This document shows positions 26,505-35,277 of a stretch of 64,000 nucleotides of DNA, piece after piece. The position numbers and the translations under genes are program-made. The DNA comes from Phoenicibacter congonensis (GTDB lineage: Bacteria; Actinomycetota; Coriobacteriia; Coriobacteriales; Eggerthellaceae), in contig NZ_LT821227.1 of NCBI RefSeq assembly GCF_900169485.1, positions 558,001-622,000 on the forward strand, given 5' to 3'. Each line of letters opens with the position of its first letter. Position 1 is the stretch's first letter. Under the pieces are notes generated by a model. It was not told the DNA's origin. It searched no databases and saw only the letters and a list, made by a program, of their open reading frames with translations.

Positions 26505-28217
26505 CTAAAGACTCTTCGCGCTATATACACATTTGCCACCTAAATATGTCGCAAGAACTTTGTTTGATTGAATTTTCTCAGCCTTGATAGTTAAAAGATC
26601 ATTTTGAAGGACAACGAAATCCGCAAATTTCCCTGGTTCTAGGCTACCTAGGTTTCTTTCATTTGCTGCGGCGATTGCACTTCCTAATGTGTAATATTGC
26701 AAAGCTTTTGCAATTGAGATGTTTTGCTCAGGGTGCCAACCCTTTTCTGGGAGATGTGTTGAGGGGTCCTTCCTTGTGACTGCTGTGTAGAGAATGTCCA
26801 TTGGTGACACTTTCGTAATCGGGGAATCGCTTCCGAACGCTTGAGTGATGCCCTCTTTTTCAAAAGTTTTGAAAGGCCACATTAGTTTGCACCGCATTTC
26901 ACCAAGATCCCTCTCAGGACCGCCTGGATCTAGTGTTATGTGGCAAGGTTGAGAAGAGACTACGACCTCACATTCCTTCAAACGAGAAATGTCTTCTTCA
27001 AGGATGTTTTCTACATGCTCTAGTGTGTTTTTGCCTGTTTCTGGCGGACCATATTTCTCTATTGCTTCTTCGAATATGTCAAGAGCAAAGTGGATTGCGC
27101 AATCTCCAATCGTGTGAATCCGTACTCCCTGTTTGTCTGATGCCGCAGAAAGAACGAGGTCGCGCATTTCTTTGTGGGGAATAGTAAGCTCGCCGCAATC
27201 CTCTTTGAAACGTGCGTTAGTGTAGGGCTCAGTTAAGTATGCAGTGTGTTCTGAAGACACCCCATCAAAAAACTGTTTAAATCCAGGCGCATATAAGAAA
27301 TCGCATTCTTTGATTTTTTTTTGCAATTGTGCCAACCTTGATTTATTCTTGAGCAGCGTTGGGAACATGTGAACGCGAAGGCACATTTTATCTTCTCTGT
27401 TTAGTCTCTCGAAAATGTCGTCACGGACGAAGTCGCTTCCTTCATGCGGCATTAGTGACATGTCGCACACGGATGTGATTCCGAGTGAGGACATCCTTTT
27501 CATTTCATTCTCGTAGGCCTCAGCGATTCTTTCTTCCCCTAACCATTCAAGGCAGAATGGAAGGAGTTTCATTGCTTTCTTTTCATGGAATATGCCGGTT
27601 TGGAGCTCTTTTTTAGTCGGTTGAACATTTATGGCTGGCACCGTTTTGCACAGAGAAAAATTATCGTTGGCACCGTTATGCGACCTTGAGATTGTCTTTA
27701 TCTCTTTATGGCTGGCACCGTTTTGCAAGAGGCCTAGTTGATTCATGGCGCACGTATTTAGCCACAATGTGTGTCCGTCTCCTGAATACATTACGCAAGG
27801 TCTGTCTGGAAAAGCTTTGTCAATAGAATCTTTCGATGGGTATTTAGCAGGAGTCCATCTGTAATAACGCCACCCTTGAGTGACAACCCAGGCATCAGGT
27901 GGAAGATTTTTTGCAAATTCCTTAGTTTTTTCTACAAGGTCAGCCTCCGACTTCCCCAAACAACGAAGCATGTATGGCGAATTTCCAATTGCTGTGTGGA
28001 AGAAATGTAGATGCGCGTCGTGGAAGCCTGGGCACAAAAAACTATCGCCAAAGTCAACTGTTCCATTTTTTGATGAGAATTGTGTGCAAACAATCTCAGG
28101 TTTATCGACGGCTAGTATTCGCGCGTTCCTAACGGCAATTGCCAGATCTTGCGGCTTCAATGGTTTTTTAGAAGTAAAGACTTTTTTAGATCGGAAGATG
28201 AAATCACAATTCTGCAT
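26505..28217 (-). CDS. Amidohydrolase family protein (YtcJ-type) with repeat-derived insertion
   Basis: A 570-residue metal-dependent hydrolase of the Amidohydro_3/YtcJ family; substrate unknown. Metal-site motifs: PGFHDAHLHF (HxH), IHTIGDCAIH, EHVEN, FGSDSPI (Asp); C-terminal LEPGKFADFVVL is typical. Start MQNCDF at 28217 has AAAGGAG 7 bp upstream; an upstream ATG extends 30 residues without a good site. Between LGLLQ and PTKKELQTGIFHE (bases about 27600-27735) the ORF contains three copies of the dispersed element in two reading frames (NGASHK, NGANDN, TVPAIN). Usual YtcJ proteins have a short loop there before PTG(I/V)(L/F)xE. Confidence 0.85.
   Translation of the reverse strand: MQNCDFIFRSKKVFTSKKPLKPQDLAIAVRNARILAVDKPEIVCTQFSSKNGTVDFGDSFLCPGFHDAHLHFFHTAIGNSPYMLRCLGKSEADLVEKTKEFAKNLPPDAWVVTQGWRYYRWTPAKYPSKDSIDKAFPDRPCVMYSGDGHTLWLNTCAMNQLGLLQNGASHKEIKTISRSHNGANDNFSLCKTVPAINVQPTKKELQTGIFHEKKAMKLLPFCLEWLGEERIAEAYENEMKRMSSLGITSVCDMSLMPHEGSDFVRDDIFERLNREDKMCLRVHMFPTLLKNKSRLAQLQKKIKECDFLYAPGFKQFFDGVSSEHTAYLTEPYTNARFKEDCGELTIPHKEMRDLVLSAASDKQGVRIHTIGDCAIHFALDIFEEAIEKYGPPETGKNTLEHVENILEEDISRLKECEVVVSSQPCHITLDPGGPERDLGEMRCKLMWPFKTFEKEGITQAFGSDSPITKVSPMDILYTAVTRKDPSTHLPEKGWHPEQNISIAKALQYYTLGSAIAAANERNLGSLEPGKFADFVVLQNDLLTIKAEKIQSNKVLATYLGGKCVYSAKSL
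27625..27735 (-). repeat. Dispersed element copies inside the amidohydrolase gene
   Basis: Three cores on the minus strand at about 27632-27645 (ACGGTGCCAGCCATAAAT), 27666-27680 (AACGGTGCCAACGATAA) and 27710-27724 (AACGGTGCCAGCCATAAA), in the same orientation as the gene. They keep the ORF open and are translated in frames giving NGASHK, NGANDN and TVPAIN. Confidence 0.85.
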
Positions 28218-28300
28218 GTGGTGCTCCTTTCGGTCTGCTTCTACATTAAACCAAAACATATATACTTTTAGTTGGCGTTTGATTTTTAAAGGAAAACCAA

Positions 28301-28702
28301 ATGGCAAGCAGACGAATCCTTAACTATGGTGGTGGGACTCGTTGCGGGAAAATGTCCGCCTTATCCTATCGTGCTCTTTTTAAACATTGGCATTCCTTGT
28401 CAGTTTTAGAAATCATCCCCAACATTTATGTCAATTCGTCCTTCTTTGATTTTTGTTTTGGCAAAGTATTGACTTTGTTCAATGGTGCCAGCCATAAAGT
28501 TCGTCGCGTGTTCAATGGTGCCAGCCATGATTTTCGACGCATGTTCAATGGTGCCATCCATAAAATTCGACGCATGTTCAACCGCAGCAGACACATGATA
28601 AGTGGTGCCAACCATAAAAATCAATGCATGTTCAATGGTGCCAGCCATAAATATACGCATCCGTTCCTTTTTCCGCTTTCGCTTTTTGGAGGTAGTTTAT
28701 GA
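28301..28702 (+). CDS. Hypothetical ORF built partly of the 33-bp repeat, coupled to argB
   Basis: A 133-codon ORF with AAAGGA 7 bp before its ATG and a stop that overlaps the argB start as ATGA, features usually seen in real genes. The first 60 residues are unlike anything I recognise. From about residue 61 it is an 11-residue periodic sequence (FNGASHKVRRV, FNGASHDFRRM, FNGAIHKIRRM) because the 33-bp array is a multiple of three. The opposite strand is also open through the array, so coding is doubtful. It may be a short leader gene invaded by the repeats, or chance. Confidence 0.25.
   Translation: MASRRILNYGGGTRCGKMSALSYRALFKHWHSLSVLEIIPNIYVNSSFFDFCFGKVLTLFNGASHKVRRVFNGASHDFRRMFNGAIHKIRRMFNRSRHMISGANHKNQCMFNGASHKYTHPFLFPLSLFGGSL
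28479..28656 (+). repeat. Dispersed element, cluster E: tandem 33-bp array
   Basis: Units begin TTCAATGGTGCCAGCCATAA and continue with a 13-bp spacer like AATTCGACGCATG: 28479, 28512 and 28545 are exactly 33 bp apart. A fourth is degenerate (28578) and interrupted by an extra GGTGCCAACCATAA, and a last copy starts near 28632. The spacers are as similar to each other as the cores, so this is a tandem amplification and not a CRISPR array. Confidence 0.9.
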
Positions 28703-29655
28703 AGCTAGCAATCGCAACTCAACGGAAAGGCAAATCGGCTCTCACTGGAGAAGTTCTTAGTGAGGCGATGCCCTGGATCAAAGAAATCACAGGAAAAACT
28801 GTCGTAATAAAATATGGCGGTGCTGCCCTTGTCGACAGCGAACTCAGAAGATCTGTTCTTTCCGACATTCTCATGCTCAAAATGCTTGGTGTTAAACCAG
28901 TGATTGTTCACGGTGGTGGCAGTGCAATGAATGATCAACTTCGAAAGAGGAATTTTCCTGTTGAGTTTATTGATGGGCAACGCGTTACGCATGAGGAGAG
29001 CCTTGATTTTGTTCGCGAGGTGATGACAGGAGAGATTAATCAGCAACTCGTTTGGGAGATGAATCAACACGGAAACATTGCAGTTGGCATTAGCGGAATT
29101 GACGGTGGTGTTATCGTGGCTGAGCCTGGCGACCCGCGCCTTAAAAAAACTGGGAGAATTACTCGGATCAACGAGGGTCTCATTTCTGGCTTAGTTGAGG
29201 ATAACTACATCCCTGTAGTTGCAGCGATTGCTATTGGCGAGGACAATGGTGTTTTTAATGTAAATGCGAGCTTGGCGGCTGGGCACATTGCCTCGGCAAT
29301 TGGTGCTCACAAACTGGTGTTTATTTCCGATGTGGATGGTCTTTACAAGAATAAGGATAACTCCGACAGTCGCATTGCGAACATGAACAAGCAAGAGGCA
29401 ATTAATTTGCTTGCTGATAAATGCAATACGACTGGTGGCTCTATTCCAAAGTTGCAGAGTTGCATTCATGCTCTTGACAAGGGGGTTTATTCAGTTCACG
29501 TTTTAAATGGGAAGATTCCGCACGTAATGCTTGTTGAGTTTTTAACAGACGAGGGAATTGGGACATCCATTTCAAATTTAGGAGACCCAGAAACTGGAGG
29601 CAGAGCGCTAGTTAATGACTTTGCGTCCCGTTTAATTGAGAACCGTTGCAGATAG
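28699..29655 (+). CDS. argB: Acetylglutamate kinase
   Basis: Amino-acid kinase fold: VVIKYGGAAL (residues 35-44), VIVHGGGSAMN (substrate/ATP glycine loop), the INQQLVWEMNQHG helix, FISDVDGLY and TGGSIPKLQSC, all typical of ArgB, which phosphorylates N-acetylglutamate in arginine synthesis. 318 residues with an N-terminal extension of about 30. No argC, argJ or argD is near, but an arginine-degrading operon follows; whether it serves synthesis is open. GGAGG lies upstream of the ATG and its start overlaps the preceding small ORF (ATGA). Confidence 0.92.
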   Translation: MKLAIATQRKGKSALTGEVLSEAMPWIKEITGKTVVIKYGGAALVDSELRRSVLSDILMLKMLGVKPVIVHGGGSAMNDQLRKRNFPVEFIDGQRVTHEESLDFVREVMTGEINQQLVWEMNQHGNIAVGISGIDGGVIVAEPGDPRLKKTGRITRINEGLISGLVEDNYIPVVAAIAIGEDNGVFNVNASLAAGHIASAIGAHKLVFISDVDGLYKNKDNSDSRIANMNKQEAINLLADKCNTTGGSIPKLQSCIHALDKGVYSVHVLNGKIPHVMLVEFLTDEGIGTSISNLGDPETGGRALVNDFASRLIENRCR

Positions 29656-30099
29656 GCGGATTGCAAGCGTTCACGAGCATTACCCCTAGCACAACTGAAC
29701 AATTAGCTCAATTGAACAAAGGTGCCAACCCTGCATAGACGGGTGCCAACCATAACTTATAGACGGGTGCCAACCATAACTTGCACGAGCGACATGCGGT
29801 GCCAGCCATTATGCCTTCGCTTTTATAGAGGAGAATTCAGTTTCGTTTGTGCTTCCGAATTAGGTTGTTGCCAAATGAAATCGCTCGGGAGTGTTGCAAT
29901 TTCTTAATTGAGCACAACTACCGAAAAAAATTTATTTCTTCTGTAATACGACTATATGCAATATTTATACGCGTTTAGAAAATGATGCGATGAGATCTAA
30001 TCGAAATTTATTAAATAGCGAGGAAAAATTTAGACTTTCTAGGGTAATATATTTATCAGGTGGTGGATTTTAATATTCATTTTTACGCGGAGGGTCACA
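29656..30099 (+). repeat. Gap argB-arcA: dispersed element cluster F and arc leader
   Basis: Four plus-strand cores at 29720-29812 (GGTGCCAACCCTG, then GGTGCCAACCATAACTT twice, 28 bp apart, and GGTGCCAGCCATTA). The remaining 280 bp (29813-30099) is an A+T-rich leader that should carry the arcA promoter. TGCAATATTTATAC (29957-29970) and AATATTCATTTTT (30071-30083) faintly resemble ArgR half-sites, but I would not call operators on this. GGAGGG precedes arcA. Confidence 0.7.
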
Positions 30100-31314
30100 A
30101 TGCCTCGAGTGAATGTAAAATCCGAAGTAAGGCCACTGTCGCAGGTCATCTTGCACAGGCCTGGAAACGAACTCTTAAACCTAACCCCAAACACATTAGA
30201 AGAATTGTTGTTTGACGACATTCCTTTTTTGCGAGTCGCGCAAGAGGAACACGATGCGTTTGCAAAAGCACTCGAAGACAACGGTGTCGAGGTGCTCTAT
30301 CTCGAGAAACTGGTAGCAGATGTCTTTGACGAGAATCCGGATTTGCGCTCAAATTTTTTGGAGACGTGGGTTTTAGAAGCTGGAGTTCATTCCGATTATT
30401 ACAAAAATGCAATCTTTGAATACATGAATTCAGAGTTCAAGGACACCCTTGAGTTTGTGTTAAAAACTATGGAAGGTGTCAATATCGATGAGCTTGACGT
30501 CGATTTGTCGCATTCTTTGAGAGCTTACGTTATTGAGAAGTCGACGTTGATTGTTCCACCGATGCCAAATCTTTACTTTACGCGCGACAATTTTGCGATG
30601 ATTGGAAATGGCGTTTCAATTAATCACATGTATTCAGCCACCCGCAATCGCGAAACTATTTATGGTGACTACATTTTCTCGCATCATCCAACCTACAAGG
30701 ACGTTCCTCGTTACTACGACAGGAAATATCCTTTCAGCATCGAGGGCGGCGACATTTTAAACATTAGTGAAACCTGTCTTGCTGTCGGCATTTCACAGAG
30801 GACCGAGGCTGACGGAATTCAGTTGCTTGCTGAAAATATTTTCGCGTCAGATTCGCCAATAGATACGATTCTTGCTTTTGAAATCCCAAACAATCGATCG
30901 ATGATGCATCTCGACACTGTCTTTACTCAGATTGACTATGACAAATTTGTAGTTCATCCTGGCATTTTGGCACCTTTGACAGTTTATGAATTATCTAAGA
31001 AGGGTAAAGGTATTCGTGTCACTGAAGAGACAATGTCGCTAAAAAAGATTCTGAAAAAGCACGTTGGTTGCAAAGTTGAGCTCATCAAGTGTGGAGGTGG
31101 CAACAGAATTGTCGCCGAGCGAGAGCAGTGGAACGACGGTTCAAACACACTCTGTATTTCCCCTGGAAAAGTTGTTGTTTACGAACGAAACGATGTTACA
31201 AACGCGATTTTGGAGGAAAAGGGAATTGAAGTAGTGCAGATTCCATCCGCGGAGCTTTCTCGTGGCAGAGGAGGTCCTCGTTGCATGTCGATGCCGGCAT
31301 GGCGTGAAGATTAG
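30100..31314 (+). CDS. arcA: Arginine deiminase
   Basis: Hydrolyses arginine to citrulline and ammonia, the first step of the ADI pathway. Motifs: LPMPN-like VPPMPNLYFTRD, EGGD (FSIEGGDILN), MHLDTVFTQID with the catalytic His, and the nucleophile Cys near the C-terminus in RGRGGPRCMSMP. 404 residues, the usual length. First gene of arcA-arcB-arcC-amidinotransferase-MFS; the gaps before arcB and MFS contain element clusters, so whether one mRNA spans them is uncertain. Confidence 0.97.
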   Translation: MPRVNVKSEVRPLSQVILHRPGNELLNLTPNTLEELLFDDIPFLRVAQEEHDAFAKALEDNGVEVLYLEKLVADVFDENPDLRSNFLETWVLEAGVHSDYYKNAIFEYMNSEFKDTLEFVLKTMEGVNIDELDVDLSHSLRAYVIEKSTLIVPPMPNLYFTRDNFAMIGNGVSINHMYSATRNRETIYGDYIFSHHPTYKDVPRYYDRKYPFSIEGGDILNISETCLAVGISQRTEADGIQLLAENIFASDSPIDTILAFEIPNNRSMMHLDTVFTQIDYDKFVVHPGILAPLTVYELSKKGKGIRVTEETMSLKKILKKHVGCKVELIKCGGGNRIVAEREQWNDGSNTLCISPGKVVVYERNDVTNAILEEKGIEVVQIPSAELSRGRGGPRCMSMPAWRED

Positions 31315-31575
31315 CCTCCATTATTTTATGGTTGGCACCATTGCACAAAAGTCAGAAATTTAAGGTTGGCACTTTTGTGCGATGGGTTAGTGGGCAGCTC
31401 TTGCGGGGGAAGGCACCTTTCCACTCATGGTTGGTACCTTTTACACGGCACCGCTAAAGAACTGTTACACGTTATGGTTGGCACCATTTTGAGTGCCACA
31501 TGATTTTGGAAATCAGGCCAGTTGCATGCAGGTCTTAATGGTTTTAGTTGTTGATATTAGAGAAAGGATTTATGT
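31315..31575 (-). repeat. Dispersed element, cluster G (4-5 copies, reversed)
   Basis: Between arcA and arcB the element reads on the minus strand (on plus: TTATGGTTGGCACCATT at 31326, GGTTGGCAC at 31362, ATGGTTGGTACC at 31428, TTATGGTTGGCACCATTTT at 31472). TATGGTTGGCACCATT is the perfect-stem form. Opposite orientation to the neighbouring clusters F and H although all flanking genes run the same way. Confidence 0.85.
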
Positions 31576-32571
31576 ATGCCAGTATCACTAAGCGGACGTC
31601 ATTTTTTGAAGTTACTCGACTTTACTACTGACGAAATCAATTATTTACTCGATTTATCTCGCGAGCTAAAGAATTTGAAGCTAACCGGCACGCCTCATCG
31701 TTATCTTGAAGGAAAAAATATTGTTCTTCTTTTTCAGAAGACTTCTACCAGAACACGTTGCTCATTTGAGGTAGGCGCAATGGATTTGGGAATGGGCGTG
31801 ACCTATCTCGATCCAGGTTCATCTCAAATGGGTAAAAAGGAATCGATTGAAGACACTGCACGCGTTCTTGGTCGTTTTTATGACGGCATTGAATTCAGAG
31901 GTTTTGCTCAAACCGATGTAGAAGAACTTGCCGAGAATGCAGGTGTTCCAGTTTGGAATGGTCTCACAACAGAGTGGCACCCAACACAAATGCTTGCAGA
32001 CATCATGACTATGCAGGAAGCATTTAACTATGACATCAAAGGCAAGACACTTGTGTTCATGGGCGATGCTGCTAATAACGTTGCCCGTTCATTGATGGTG
32101 ATTTGTTCTAAGCTTGGTCTAAATTTTGTAGCATGTTGCCCAGAGGCAAATGCACCAGGACAAGATGTGATTGATGCCTGCACTCCGATTGCTGAGGAAA
32201 ATGGATGCACAATCACTGTCACCTCTGATGTAGAGAAGGCTGTCACTGGTGCTCACTGCATTTACACCGACGTTTGGGTCTCAATGGGTGAGCCAGATGA
32301 AGTTTGGGAGACCCGCATCAAAGACCTTGAGCCTTTCCGCGTAACGAAAGAGGTTATGGAAATGGCCGACAAAGACGCAATTTTCTTGCATTGCTTGCCA
32401 TCGTTCCACGACACAAACACAACAATTGGTGCTGACATTGCTGAGAAATTTGGCGTAACTGAAATGGAAGTAACTGACGAAGTGTTCGAATCTCCTCAGT
32501 CAAAAGTGTTTGAGGAGGCGGAAAATCGCATGCACACCATCAAAGCTGTGATGTATGCAACTTTGAAATAG
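31576..32571 (+). CDS. arcB: Ornithine carbamoyltransferase (catabolic)
   Basis: Converts citrulline + phosphate to ornithine + carbamoyl phosphate in the ADI pathway. Carbamoyl-phosphate site STRTR (residues about 56-60), HPTQ (in WHPTQMLAD) and the ornithine-side motif HCLPSFHD, whose final block is of the catabolic/anabolic OTC type. 331 residues. Its position between arcA and arcC argues for the catabolic role. RBS GAAAGGA. Confidence 0.96.
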   Translation: MPVSLSGRHFLKLLDFTTDEINYLLDLSRELKNLKLTGTPHRYLEGKNIVLLFQKTSTRTRCSFEVGAMDLGMGVTYLDPGSSQMGKKESIEDTARVLGRFYDGIEFRGFAQTDVEELAENAGVPVWNGLTTEWHPTQMLADIMTMQEAFNYDIKGKTLVFMGDAANNVARSLMVICSKLGLNFVACCPEANAPGQDVIDACTPIAEENGCTITVTSDVEKAVTGAHCIYTDVWVSMGEPDEVWETRIKDLEPFRVTKEVMEMADKDAIFLHCLPSFHDTNTTIGADIAEKFGVTEMEVTDEVFESPQSKVFEEAENRMHTIKAVMYATLK

Positions 32572-32591
32572 CCTAAAGGGGGAGCTGCGTT

Positions 32592-33548
32592 ATGGCTTAC
32601 GAAAAGCAAACAAACTGTAAAACAGTAGTAATCGCCCTTGGCGGGAATGCGCTTGGAAACACCCCGGCTGAACAGCTTGAGCTAGTGAAAAACACAGCGA
32701 CGCACATTGTGGACATGGTTGCTGATGATGTCGATATCGTCGTTTCTCACGGCAATGGCCCACAAGTCGGAATGATCAACAACGCATTTGCCTATGCAAG
32801 CGCCAACGATGGCAAAACTCCTGAGATTCCTTTTCCTGAGTGCGGAGCAATGAGCCAGGGCTACATTGGTTATCACTTGTCGCAAGCAATCTTAAATGAA
32901 TTGCGCGAGAGAGACATCAAACGCTCTTCTGCTTGTGTGGTCACACAAACGCTTGTTGATAAAGAAGATCCTGCATTCAACGATCCTACAAAACCTGTTG
33001 GCGCTTTCATGACAGAAGAAGACGCAAAAGCGAAAGCGGAAGAGACTGGTCTCACTTTTAAGGAAGACGCAGGACGCGGATGGAGACAGGTTGTCGCTAG
33101 CCCTGTCCCCATTAGGATTGTCGAGCTTGATGCAGTGAAAGACCTGGTAGACGATGGTTACATTGTTGTTGCTGGTGGCGGCGGCGGTGTCCCAGTCATT
33201 GAACAGGATGGTGGTTATCACGGGGTTCCTGCTGTTATCGACAAAGATCGCTCAAGTGCTTGCATGGCGGCAGAGTTTAAAGCTGACATGCTGGTGATTC
33301 TTACTGCTGTTGAGAAGGTCTGCATTAATTTTGGAACACCGGAGCAAGAAGAAATTTCTGAAATGACAATTTCTGAAGCTCGTGAGTTTATAAAGCAGGG
33401 GCATTTTGCACCTGGAAGCATGTTGCCAAAAGTGGAAGCATGTATTGACTACCTAGAGAAATTCGAGGGTGGTCGCGCTCTCATCACTTCGCTTGAGTGC
33501 GCTGCGGCCGGAATCAAAGGGGAGACCGGCACGGTTATTACGGTGTAG
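32592..33548 (+). CDS. arcC: Carbamate kinase
   Basis: Transfers phosphate from carbamoyl phosphate to ADP, giving the ATP of the ADI pathway. Amino-acid-kinase motifs: VIALGGNALG at the N-terminus, VSHGNGPQVG (residues 54-63), VVAGGGGGVPV and the C-terminal GGRALITSL. 318 residues. It is 20 bp after arcB with AAAGGGGGAG upstream. Confidence 0.97.
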   Translation: MAYEKQTNCKTVVIALGGNALGNTPAEQLELVKNTATHIVDMVADDVDIVVSHGNGPQVGMINNAFAYASANDGKTPEIPFPECGAMSQGYIGYHLSQAILNELRERDIKRSSACVVTQTLVDKEDPAFNDPTKPVGAFMTEEDAKAKAEETGLTFKEDAGRGWRQVVASPVPIRIVELDAVKDLVDDGYIVVAGGGGGVPVIEQDGGYHGVPAVIDKDRSSACMAAEFKADMLVILTAVEKVCINFGTPEQEEISEMTISEAREFIKQGHFAPGSMLPKVEACIDYLEKFEGGRALITSLECAAAGIKGETGTVITV

Positions 33549-33629
33549 CTTTTTTGCCAGTTTAAGCGCGCGAACTGGCAGAAATCTATAGACTTTGCAA
33601 AATTTATAAATTTTTTGAAAGGAGGAAAC

Positions 33630-34775
33630 ATGGCAAAAATCGTCAATTCCTGGAACGATTGGGACCCTCTGAAACGAGTCATTGTTGGCCGTTGTGACAA
33701 CTCTGTTATTCCGCCAGAGGAGCCAGCAACTTCAGAGAAAGTGCCAATCGACTCTGCCATGAGAGGCATGTGGGGTCTTCGCCCACTTGACACAGTAGAA
33801 AGAGGTAATGAGTGCCTCGAGAACCTGGTAAAGATTTTGGAGGATCGCGGCGTTATCGTTGATCGTCCAACTCCTTTGCAATGGAACCAGGCAATCGGTA
33901 CTCCTGACTTCCGCAACGACTCAATGTTTACCTGCATGCCTCCTCGTGACATTTTGTTGACAGTTGGCAACGAGATTATCGCTTCTGCAAACTCATTTAG
34001 ATGCCGCTATTTTGAGTATCTCGCCTATTGGCCACTCATGAAGCAGTATTTTGATGAGGACCCAGAGTTCCTATGGTCTCAAGCACCTCGCCCTCGTTTG
34101 ACCGACAAGTCCTATAAGCACAATTATTATGATGAGAAGATTACTCTTGAAGAGCGTCTTGAAAGAACGGCTGCAAAGGACTTTGTCACAACTGAAATCG
34201 AGCCAATGTGGGACGCAGCTGACGTCATGAGAATGGGTAAGGACTTTTTCATTCAGCATGGTTTGACAACCAATCGCGCTGCTATGGACTGGTTCCAGAG
34301 ATATTATCCAGACATCCGCATCCATGCGGTTAACTTCCCTGGAGACCCATATCCAATTCACATCGACGCTACGTTTGTTCCACTTCGTCCAGGTCTCATT
34401 ATTAATAACCCTGTGCGTCCGCTTCCAGAAGAGCAGCGTGCAATCTTTGAGGCCAACGACTGGCAAATTGTCGACGCAGCACAGCCAGCACACACCGAGC
34501 CACCACCACTGTGCTACTCGAGTGTATGGCTGTCAATGAACTGCCTCGTTCTTGATCCTAAGACTGTAATTGTTGAGGCATCTGAAGTGCATCAGCTTGA
34601 GCAGATGGACAAGCTTGGCATGAATGTAATTCCTTGCGATCTTCGCGACGCATATCCATTCGGTGGAGGCCTGCACTGCAGCACTGCTGACGTTTATCGT
34701 GAGGGTGGTTGTGAGGATTACTTCCCTAACAGAGTCAAAGATTCTACTTTGGTTCGACCTGAGATGTGGGACTAG
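33630..34775 (+). CDS. Glycine amidinotransferase (AGAT/GATM) homologue
   Basis: A 381-residue protein strikingly like vertebrate GATM along its whole length: VNSWNDWDPLKRVIVGR at the start, PPRDILLTVGNEII, DAADV (Asp195), HIDATFVPL (His244), SSVWLSMNCLVLD and GGGLHCSTADV (nucleophile Cys350). The Asp-His spacing (49) equals the human enzyme. Such enzymes move the amidino group of arginine to an amine acceptor, releasing ornithine; with glycine the product is guanidinoacetate. The acceptor here is unknown. It lies 81 bp after arcC with AAGGAGG before ATG 33630 (an in-frame TTG at 33615 would contain the RBS). It provides a deiminase-independent route to ornithine. Confidence 0.88.
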   Translation: MAKIVNSWNDWDPLKRVIVGRCDNSVIPPEEPATSEKVPIDSAMRGMWGLRPLDTVERGNECLENLVKILEDRGVIVDRPTPLQWNQAIGTPDFRNDSMFTCMPPRDILLTVGNEIIASANSFRCRYFEYLAYWPLMKQYFDEDPEFLWSQAPRPRLTDKSYKHNYYDEKITLEERLERTAAKDFVTTEIEPMWDAADVMRMGKDFFIQHGLTTNRAAMDWFQRYYPDIRIHAVNFPGDPYPIHIDATFVPLRPGLIINNPVRPLPEEQRAIFEANDWQIVDAAQPAHTEPPPLCYSSVWLSMNCLVLDPKTVIVEASEVHQLEQMDKLGMNVIPCDLRDAYPFGGGLHCSTADVYREGGCEDYFPNRVKDSTLVRPEMWD

Positions 34776-35277
34776 ATCCCGCTTGATTTGTGGGGTGTGC
34801 ACCTTTTGAACCGTGGGGACAGCCATAGCGTTGTAACCTGCATAAGGGGACAGCCATAGTGTTGTAACCTGCATCGTCGTGAGTAGCGTTGCGTGTTGTT
34901 ATAGGACGCTGGTGGTCAACGGTGCAATGGTGTGGCAGTGCCAACCATGTACTCGTGACTGCAAAGCATTCGTATATGGGGACAGGCATGTCTCTATAAT
35001 GATATTTTTGCAGGCAGTTGGTGGACGACGGAAGGACTGTAACTGCTTGTCGGAGTTGTGCCAACCATGGATTTCAGTAGGGTAAAACTGGCCTTACGAG
35101 GCTGGTACGGCGGGCTTTCGCTGACTCATGAGAGCCCGCCAGCTTCGAACTTTGAAAGGGCATTATTGTTTGTGGAATTGCAAATGGTGCCAACCATAAA
35201 GTTTGAAGCCGTGAGCTTTATTCTTGTTAAGCTCACTTGTAAAGTGTGCAACTTAAATTAACCAGGGAGGTTTTATA
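34776..35277 (+). repeat. Dispersed element, cluster H (about 6 degenerate copies)
   Basis: The 500-bp gap between the amidinotransferase and the MFS gene has no gene. It holds a short tandem pair GGGGACAGCCATAG(C/T)GTTGTAACCTGCAT (34816 and 34849, offset about 33-34), then plus-strand cores GTGCCAACCATG at 34938 and 35059 and a fresh-looking GGTGCCAACCATAAA at 35187. The GACAGCCAT form is a variant also seen beside the transposase at 37.9 kb. Confidence 0.75.

Noticed and set aside
28479-28656. CRISPR-like array (33-bp period)
   Set aside because: The spacers resemble each other as much as the repeat, units are contiguous, one is degenerate, and no cas gene is nearby. It is a tandem array of the dispersed element.
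29950-30085. ArgR operators upstream of arcA
   Set aside because: Only loose half-site resemblance; A+T-rich DNA gives such matches often.
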